Source: DATJUF01 sp035524095 (GTDB lineage: Bacteria > Desulfobacterota > Binatia > Binatales > Binataceae). From it: 10,681 bases of DNA. The stretch covers positions 1 through 10,681 of the forward strand of contig DATKPK010000016.1 of assembly GCA_035524095.1 (NCBI GenBank), read 5' to 3'. This document shows positions 6,745-10,681 of this stretch, piece after piece; position 1 is the stretch's first letter; every line of letters starts with the position of its first letter. The notes beneath the pieces were generated by a model. The model worked only from the letters and a program-made list of their open reading frames with translations, did not search any database and was not told the origin of the DNA. The translations under genes were made by a program, and so were the position numbers.

Positions 6745-6774
6745 TGCGCATCGCTTGTGCACGAGAGCAGAGCA
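6745..6774. promoter_or_regulatory. Two overlapping NtrC-like enhancer sites upstream of glnN
   Basis: TGCGCA-N5-TGTGCA (6745-6761) and TGCACG-N5-AGAGCA (6758-6774) each match nine of twelve positions of the NtrC half-sites TGCACC-N5-GGTGCA, with the correct 17-base length. They share TGCA at 6758-6761. Their centres are about 115 and 128 bases upstream of the predicted glnN start, a distance typical of NtrC enhancers. The first also overlaps the perfect 12-base palindrome CGATGCGCATCG (6742-6753), so another regulator is possible. Confidence 0.4.
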
Positions 6775-6781
6775 AGAAGTG

Positions 6782-6798
6782 ACGGCCCATCAGGCCGT
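6782..6798. repeat. Small inverted repeat
   Basis: ACGGCC (6782-6787) and GGCCGT (6793-6798) form a perfect six-base stem around CATCA. It lies between the NtrC-like sites and the larger hairpins. Its right arm runs into CGTTACCCC (6796-6804), a nine-base word repeated at 6901-6909. Confidence 0.5.
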
Positions 6799-6851
6799 TA
6801 CCCCTTGCCTTTGGTCATCCGCACAGATGCGGGCCGATATGCGGGCTTGCG

Positions 6852-6899
6852 GCTTGGGCGGGGAGTGGCGGCGCGAGCGCCGCCGCTCCCTGCCCAAGC
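6852..6899. repeat. Large GC-rich hairpin 1 (22-bp stem, 4-base loop)
   Basis: Bases 6852-6873 pair with 6878-6899 around the loop CGAG. Twenty of 22 pairs are Watson-Crick and two are G:T wobbles (6860:6891 and 6866:6885), both pairing in the plus-strand transcript only. No T-run follows on either strand. It lies in the 3' region of the SnoaL transcript and upstream of the glnN control sites. It could be a REP-like element or an mRNA-stabilising or processing hairpin. Confidence 0.8.
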
Positions 6900-6908
6900 G
6901 CGTTACCC

Positions 6909-6953
6909 CGGTGGGTGCGGCGGTCGGGCCTTTGGCGCGCGCCGCACCCACCG
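6909..6953. repeat. Large GC-rich hairpin 2 (14-bp perfect stem)
   Basis: CGGTGGGTGCGGCG (6909-6922) pairs perfectly with 6940-6953. The 17-base loop contains a further three-base stem, GCC-TTT-GGC (6928-6936). It begins 17 bases after the stop codon of the SnoaL-like gene and is separated from hairpin 1 by nine bases. There is no T-run, so standard Rho-independent termination is not indicated, but together the hairpins could slow or end transcription before glnN. Confidence 0.75.
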
Positions 6954-6970
6954 ACGGATTGCTGAAGTGG

Positions 6971-7411
6971 TCAGCCGGGCATTCGCTTCATGTAGGCCGT
7001 CGTGAAGGTACGCGACTGGAACTTCCAACCGCCGTCCAACTTAACGTATTTGTCCTCGTAGAAGCCTGTGCCGGCCCATTCGAAATCTTTCTGCTGGTCG
7101 CGGATTTCGACATAGCATCGGCCCGACGCCTTGCCGTTGCCTTCGAGTTGCAGGACGTGATTGTGAATGTAAGGACGCGGCGTTATCGCGCCGCCAGTCA
7201 AACTGCCATATAGCTTGAGCAATCCTTCCCGCCCCGACGCGACATGCTCGCGCTTCATTCCTTTGGTGATGAAGGCGCCGTCTGCCGCGAAGAGATCCAC
7301 GATTCCGGTCATGTCACCGCGCCAGACGCAGTCGCAGTATTTAATCGGTAACTCGCGAATCGCTTCGCGGTCGGCCAGTTCCGCCACGATTGTCTCCACG
7401 TCTTTAGCCAT
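6971..7411 (-). CDS. SnoaL-like / NTF2-fold protein
   Basis: This 146-residue protein has the cone-shaped NTF2/SnoaL fold pattern: an N-terminal helix ELADREAIRELPIKYCDCVWRGD (11-33), DLFAADGAFI (39-48), then beta strands around YIHNHVLQLEGNGKASGRCYVEI (81-103) and GTGFYEDKYVKLDGGWKFQSRTF (114-136). Y25, D27 and H83/H85 line up with positions that are catalytic in scytalone dehydratase-like members, though only by rough alignment. Its length is normal and GGAG lies seven bases before the ATG. Relatives act as dehydratases, isomerases, cyclases or small hydrolases. It is the last gene of a same-strand unit after the SDR and SMP-30 genes, 112 bases from the latter, so it probably acts on a product of that pathway. 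The fold is confident; the reaction is not. Confidence 0.88.
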   Translation of the reverse strand: MAKDVETIVAELADREAIRELPIKYCDCVWRGDMTGIVDLFAADGAFITKGMKREHVASGREGLLKLYGSLTGGAITPRPYIHNHVLQLEGNGKASGRCYVEIRDQQKDFEWAGTGFYEDKYVKLDGGWKFQSRTFTTAYMKRMPG

Positions 7412-7523
7412 CGACCCGCTCCTTATTCAGTTGTTTGTTTGCACCACATCCGGCCTGTCTCCCGCCGCGTTGCCGCTCACTGATAAGCCATCGGCCAATC
7501 GTCCCTATTGGTTTCACGACCCC

Positions 7524-8429
7524 CTAGCGCTGATGATACAGCGGATGTCCGGTGAAATTCGTATGCACGCGGCTGAAATGGTCACCCTCGAGATTCGCGA
7601 AGTAGAGATCCTTCAGGCCCGGACCGCCGAAGGCACAATTAGTCGGAAAGTCTAGCTTTTCTCCTTTGGCGTCATCGATCAGTGTGGTCCACTTCCCGTT
7701 CTTATCCACTTGGAGAATCTGATGGGCGGGCGCCATTGTCCCATTGCGAATAAAGGCCGGCAGCGTCACGAAGAGTGTGCCATCGGTGGCAAAGGCCATT
7801 CCGTCGGGCAGCGCCGGAAAGCCCTCCGAATAGACTTCGGCCTTGCCAAAGGTCCCGTCCTTTTTAATCGCGATGCGTAGGCAATCCATCCGCGTCGATT
7901 CGAGTACGTAAACCGCTTCCTCTTTAGGGTCTATCGCGGTGCCATTGGCGAGATAAATCCCGGTGGCGACAATTTCGCTGCGTCCGTTGGGGCGGATACG
8001 GACCAGCGCACCATTCGGCGCGGGATTTGCCATTTCACCAAGGACCTTTGAGATATCGCTCGTACTCGAATTGGAAACGTATAGATTACCCTCAGCGTCA
8101 TAGGTCGCGAAGTTCGGCAGCGTTAGCGGCAGATCGCCCACCCGGTCGGCGATCATCGAAACCTTGCCGGCTTGCGACACGCGCATCATCGCCTTCTTGC
8201 CCAAGTCGCAATAGACGACGTTGCCCTCGCGATCCATCGTGACGCCGTTGGGAATCGAGCCGGCGGGCAAGGTGCACAGCTCGCTGACTTTGCCTTCGGG
8301 ATTGACTTTGTAGATGATGCCGTTGCGGCCGCCGCCATACACATTGTTATCTTTATCTACAACTACGCCCTCTGCCTTCAATACACCGCGTCCGAAAATC
8401 TCAACCTCACTAACTGCATATGTAGCCAT
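7524..8429 (-). CDS. SMP-30/gluconolactonase/LRE-like family protein
   Basis: The 301-residue protein is a six-bladed beta-propeller of the SMP-30 type; known members are metal-dependent lactonases. Repeated blade strands with the D.EGN.Y pattern are visible (DKDNNVYGG near 25, DREGNVVY near 66, DAEGNLYVS near 111, ATDGTLFVT near 214). The metal ligands of human SMP-30 (Glu18, Asn154, Asp204) have clear counterparts: E20 in KAEGVVVD, N162 in YLANGTAID and D209 in LPDGMAF. N106 in LPNFATYD matches the substrate-side Asn103. There is no signal peptide, so it is cytosolic. AGGAGG lies eight bases before the ATG. It lies 59 bases downstream of the SDR gene, suggesting that the SDR makes a lactone which this enzyme opens. 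The natural substrate is unknown; related propellers also include drp35- and strictosidine synthase-like proteins. Confidence 0.9.
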   Translation of the reverse strand: MATYAVSEVEIFGRGVLKAEGVVVDKDNNVYGGGRNGIIYKVNPEGKVSELCTLPAGSIPNGVTMDREGNVVYCDLGKKAMMRVSQAGKVSMIADRVGDLPLTLPNFATYDAEGNLYVSNSSTSDISKVLGEMANPAPNGALVRIRPNGRSEIVATGIYLANGTAIDPKEEAVYVLESTRMDCLRIAIKKDGTFGKAEVYSEGFPALPDGMAFATDGTLFVTLPAFIRNGTMAPAHQILQVDKNGKWTTLIDDAKGEKLDFPTNCAFGGPGLKDLYFANLEGDHFSRVHTNFTGHPLYHQR

Positions 8430-8488
8430 GATCTAGTCCTCCTACGATTTTGCATTGCTTAGGTCTGCGCCCGCTTCAAACGCCGCGG

Positions 8489-9286
8489 TCACTCTGGCAA
8501 GAATGACGGGCTGCCGGTTTTGGCAGTCTGGCCACCGTCGGCGACGAAGGCCGATCCTGTCACGAATGAGGCCAGATCCGAGGCCAGAAACAGAACGACA
8601 TTAGCCATTTCTTCCGGCCGTCCGAGACGGCCGAGCGGGATCACCTCGCGAAAGCGCTCCAGAACGCGGGGATCAGCCGCCGCGCCCAGCAATGGTGTGT
8701 CGATCGCGCCCGGACAAATACAATTTACGCGAATTCCGTGGCGTGCGTTTTCGATTGCGGACACTCGCGTCAAATTGATCACGCCGGCCTTCGCCGCGTT
8801 GTAGGCCACAATTCCGTAGTCGGCGCGCAAGCCCGAGATCGAGGCAGTGTTAACGATCGCCCCACTGCCTTGCGATCGCATGATCGGCAACACCCGACGG
8901 ATCGCTCGAAAGACCGCCGTCAGGCCGACCTCCAGGGTCGCATTCCACGTATGGTCACTGACTTCGGATACCGTTGCGATACCAGCATCGCTGGCCGATG
9001 TGCGCGAAAACCCAAACGCGTTGTTGTGCAGGAAGTCAATCCGCCCGAATTCGCGCGTGGTGCGCGTGATCATCATATCGATATCGGCCTCGCGCGTGAC
9101 GTCGGCGACAATCGCGATCGCTTTGCCGCCGGCCGAAGTTATTTCCTCGGCGACCTTGGTGGCGTTAGCGCCGTTCAAGTCCGCCACCGCGATCATGCCG
9201 CCGCGTTGCGCAAACCCGATCGCAGTCGCGCGCCCAATCCCCGAGCCTGCGCCCGTCACCAGCCCTGCCTTGCCGTCGAATCGCAT
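8489..9286 (-). CDS. Short-chain dehydrogenase/reductase (classical SDR)
   Basis: This is a 265-residue Rossmann-fold oxidoreductase. The cofactor motif TGAGSGIG is at 11-18, with D36 at the end of the second strand (AVADLNG), which favours NAD over NADP. NNA is at 88-90, the catalytic serine is S149 in NTASISG, and Y162 and K166 form the YxxxK pair. ICPGAIDTPL (190-199) and DGG near 250 are also typical. Oddly, the asparagine of the N-S-Y-K tetrad, normally in a V-N-L context, is G121 in LEVGLTAVF, and NNAG reads NNAFG. GGGAGG lies eight bases before the ATG. It is the first gene of a three-gene unit with SMP-30 and SnoaL-like genes, so oxidation of an alcohol or lactol to a lactone is a reasonable guess. 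The substrate is unknown. Confidence 0.93.
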   Translation of the reverse strand: MRFDGKAGLVTGAGSGIGRATAIGFAQRGGMIAVADLNGANATKVAEEITSAGGKAIAIVADVTREADIDMMITRTTREFGRIDFLHNNAFGFSRTSASDAGIATVSEVSDHTWNATLEVGLTAVFRAIRRVLPIMRSQGSGAIVNTASISGLRADYGIVAYNAAKAGVINLTRVSAIENARHGIRVNCICPGAIDTPLLGAAADPRVLERFREVIPLGRLGRPEEMANVVLFLASDLASFVTGSAFVADGGQTAKTGSPSFLPE

Positions 9287-9303
9287 CTGCCGTTCCTCCC
9301 GAA

Positions 9304-9321
9304 GGGTTTGCTTGCGAACCC
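9304..9321 (-). promoter_or_regulatory. Hairpin just upstream of the SDR ribosome binding site
   Basis: GGGTTTG (9304-9310) and CGAACCC (9315-9321) form a seven-base stem with one G:T pair around CTTG. In the transcript it ends three bases before GGGAGG (9295-9300), so it could affect translation of the operon's first gene or simply keep the site open. Confidence 0.3.
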
Positions 9322-9389
9322 GTCCGGCGGTGAGTCAGTGAAACAGCCCGGTCAGGATTCTCAGCCTCACAGACAAGCCCATTTCGGAG

Positions 9390-9407
9390 TGAACTTGCAA
9401 CAGTTCA
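9390..9407. promoter_or_regulatory. Operator-like dyad upstream of the SDR operon
   Basis: TGAACTTGCAACAGTTCA has 5-base inverted arms (TGAAC / GTTCA) separated by eight bases that include the palindrome TTGCAA. It lies about 105-120 bases before the SDR start codon. An 18-base dyad is the size bound by many dimeric helix-turn-helix regulators. No regulator gene is adjacent, and I found no convincing promoter with which to place it. Confidence 0.25.
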
Positions 9408-9498
9408 ACGATCTCTGATTTTCTGTATACGATCGGATCTTACGAAACCGTTCCGCGTTCGGGCAGACGAACGAGCAGTCCCTAGAATACAAAAGCAG

Positions 9499-9520
9499 AT
9501 GGCGCCGAAAATGGCGCCAT
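9499..9520 (-). terminator. Probable terminator of the 92-residue gene
   Basis: ATGGCGCC (9499-9506) and GGCGCCAT (9513-9520) form a perfect eight-base stem with the loop GAAAAT, 51 bases after the stop codon of the gene ending at 9572. On the minus strand the tail is CTGCTTTTG, so the T-run is short and displaced. It would insulate the SDR operon control region from the upstream gene. Confidence 0.5.
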
Positions 9521-9571
9521 GTTTCATCAACGAAAACCTTGCTTAATGGCCGGGCAGCCGCTGCCGCCTAG

Positions 9572-9850
9572 TCAAGCTAACGGCGGCATCCAGACATTGT
9601 TGTTCGGATCGCCATAGGTCAAGTAATCTTCGTGACGCCACGCCACTCGGACATCGGCGGCCGCCGCTATGACCCCATTCAGTGCATCGTTGTAGTCCTG
9701 ATCATTTCCGTCGACGACGATGATAATCCGCGTAGTGTTAACATGGTTCGGGGCCAGTCTCTGCCAATTGGTGATCTGTTTATTGATCAGTAATTGCTGG
9801 GTGACCTCTTCAGCATTCGCACCCAACAGAATTGAGCTTTTTGAGACCAT
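9572..9850 (-). CDS. Hypothetical protein, 92 residues
   Basis: I do not recognise this small protein. It starts at an ATG preceded by a purine-rich AAAAGGGGGG tract a few bases upstream and ends 51 bases before a probable terminator. It has no signal peptide or membrane helix. The pattern suggests an alpha/beta fold: helix NAEEVTQQLLINKQITNW (about 12-29), strand TTRIIIVVDGND (about 39-50), helix DYNDALNGVIAAAADV (about 52-67), strand RVAWRH, then an N- and P-rich end YGDPNNNVWMPPLA (79-92). It is unusually rich in Asn and Asp. It lies alone between the SDR operon and the dehalogenase gene, all on the same strand. Ribosome site, terminator and an intact frame support a real gene; function is unknown. 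Confidence 0.6.
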   Translation of the reverse strand: MVSKSSILLGANAEEVTQQLLINKQITNWQRLAPNHVNTTRIIIVVDGNDQDYNDALNGVIAAAADVRVAWRHEDYLTYGDPNNNVWMPPLA

Positions 9851-10084
9851 TTCAATCCCCCCCTTTTCAATTCACGACCGTTTGCGCGAGGCGACTAGCA
9901 GACTGAGGCTAACTAACTTAACGATCATTTCTTAACGGTTTTTCACATATGCTATAGCTTCCTTTGTACCTCAGATGCGTCGGTCGCTACTCCAGCTAAG
10001 CGGATGCCTTTCGATTTCGCTTACAACGAAAGTCGAACTGATCGGCGCATTTGCGCCAGATGCGTAACTCAAGCGTCAGTGCGT

Positions 10085-10681
10085 CTAACGGGCAAGGGTG
10101 TAGCGGGCGAGATCGTTCAGATCCGTCGCAATCAGGTCAGGCTCGATATCCCAAGGATCGAAAACAGCGTTGGCATTGCGCTTAATCCAGGCTGCCTTCA
10201 ATCCGGCAGCTTTCGCGCCGATGATGTCGAATGGATTGCTCGATATCAGCCAGGTATCAGACGGCGCGTTTCCAAGACGCTTTACCAGATATTCATAGAC
10301 GCGAGGGTCAGGCTTGAAGGTGCGAACTTCGTCCACACTGACGATGCCATCGAGACAGCCGTAAAGACCCGCGTTTTCCAATAGCTGCCGGAGCGACGAT
10401 TCCACGCCATTCGAGAAAGCATACAAAGTGTAGCCGCGCTGCTTCAAACTGGCCAAGCCCGATGGCGTGTCGGAATAGGCCTTGAGCTTTTTATACTGAT
10501 CAAGCAGCCGCGCCGTTTCTTCATGCGCCAGATTAATCTTCAGGCTCGCGCTAACCCACGCGAGCGCGCGGCTGGTGGATAGATCAAAATTCTCGTACTG
10601 GCCCATCGCGGCGCGCCGGAACGTGTATTCCAGTTGCTTGGTACGCCAGAGTTCCGCAACACGCTCGGCTTGATCCCCAAC
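10085..10681 (-). CDS. 2-haloacid dehalogenase-like HAD hydrolase (type II), N-terminus cut off
   Basis: The frame is open from the window edge at 10681, giving the last 198 residues; the ATG at 10606 is internal. The N-terminal part with the nucleophilic aspartate (DxYGT) lies outside. The visible start has ELWRTKQLEYTFRRAAMGQY, in which R13 and the KQLEYT context match the arginine and cap-domain entry of L-2-haloacid dehalogenases. HAD motif II is FSNGV (S90-N91), motif III is the lysine K123 in RTFKPDPRVYEY, and motif IV is SSNPFD with N149 and D152. In the Pseudomonas L-DEX enzyme the residue before that Asp is Trp; Phe also occurs in this family. Such enzymes hydrolyse L-2-haloalkanoic acids to D-2-hydroxy acids. 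HAD assignment is certain; true dehalogenase activity is likely but not proven. No clear terminator follows the stop codon. Confidence 0.9.
   Translation of the reverse strand, partial: VGDQAERVAELWRTKQLEYTFRRAAMGQYENFDLSTSRALAWVSASLKINLAHEETARLLDQYKKLKAYSDTPSGLASLKQRGYTLYAFSNGVESSLRQLLENAGLYGCLDGIVSVDEVRTFKPDPRVYEYLVKRLGNAPSDTWLISSNPFDIIGAKAAGLKAAWIKRNANAVFDPWDIEPDLIATDLNDLARYTLAR

Noticed and set aside
6755..7213. 152-residue plus-strand open frame over the hairpin region and the SnoaL-like gene
   Set aside because: Half of it is antisense to the SnoaL-like gene and the rest is the inverted-repeat region; no family features are present.
8738..9418. 226-residue plus-strand open frame opposite the SDR gene
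   Set aside because: It is antisense to a clear SDR, is rich in Arg/His/Asp as expected of a shadow frame, and shows no family motif.
9424..9452. Promoter for the SDR operon (TATACA on the minus strand, 9429-9424)
   Set aside because: No acceptable -35 hexamer at 16-18 bases; the nearest TTTCGT is only 12 bases away.
10044..10057. Terminator for the dehalogenase gene (GGCGC-ATTT-GCGCC)
   Set aside because: The stem is only five bases long and no T-run follows on the minus strand.

Overview
The window looks like a piece of chromosome from a GC-rich Gram-negative bacterium. An outer-membrane OmpA-type lipoprotein with a clean lipobox supports this, as do AGGAGG-type ribosome binding sites before most genes. 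The mix of a thiamine-diphosphate lyase, a 2-hydroxyacid dehydrogenase, an SMP-30 lactonase, an SDR, SnoaL- and EthD-like folds and a haloacid dehalogenase resembles catabolically versatile soil or subsurface proteobacteria and uncultured relatives such as Binatota. That placement is inference from gene content; no marker gene is present. No rRNA, tRNA, CRISPR, transposase, integrase or phage gene was seen.

Layout. 1-1141 (-): N-terminal 380 residues of a thiamine-diphosphate enzyme of the oxalyl-CoA decarboxylase / 2-hydroxyacyl-CoA lyase / acetolactate synthase type, running off the left edge. 1334-2323 (-): D-2-hydroxyacid dehydrogenase, upstream of it on the same strand. 2553-2924 (+): small EthD-like ferredoxin-fold protein, divergent from the dehydrogenase, with a textbook terminator. 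3154-3711 (+): OmpA-domain lipoprotein. 3918-4253 (+): unrecognised 111-residue protein. 4382-6565 (-): type III glutamine synthetase (glnN) starting at TTG, with a terminator shared with the converging small gene. 6566-6970: a 405-base gene-free stretch holding a probable sigma-54 promoter, two overlapping NtrC-like sites, and two large GC-rich hairpins. 6971-9286 (-): a three-gene unit transcribed SDR, then SMP-30/gluconolactonase, then SnoaL-like protein. 9572-9850 (-): unrecognised 92-residue protein with its own probable terminator. 10085-10681 (-): type II 2-haloacid dehalogenase lacking its N-terminus at the right edge.

How the parts may work together. The SDR/SMP-30/SnoaL unit has the order expected for oxidising an alcohol or lactol to a lactone, opening the lactone, and further processing by an NTF2-fold enzyme; the substrate cannot be read from sequence. 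The thiamine-diphosphate enzyme and the 2-hydroxyacid dehydrogenase may likewise act on related 2-oxo/2-hydroxy acids. GlnN assimilates ammonium and appears to be under nitrogen control through sigma-54 and an NtrC-type activator. This promoter architecture is the most interesting regulatory signal in the window. I did not find a convincing wholly new system; the best leads are the glnN control region, the tandem hairpins beside it, a long bulged dyad before the 111-residue gene, and the two orphan small proteins.
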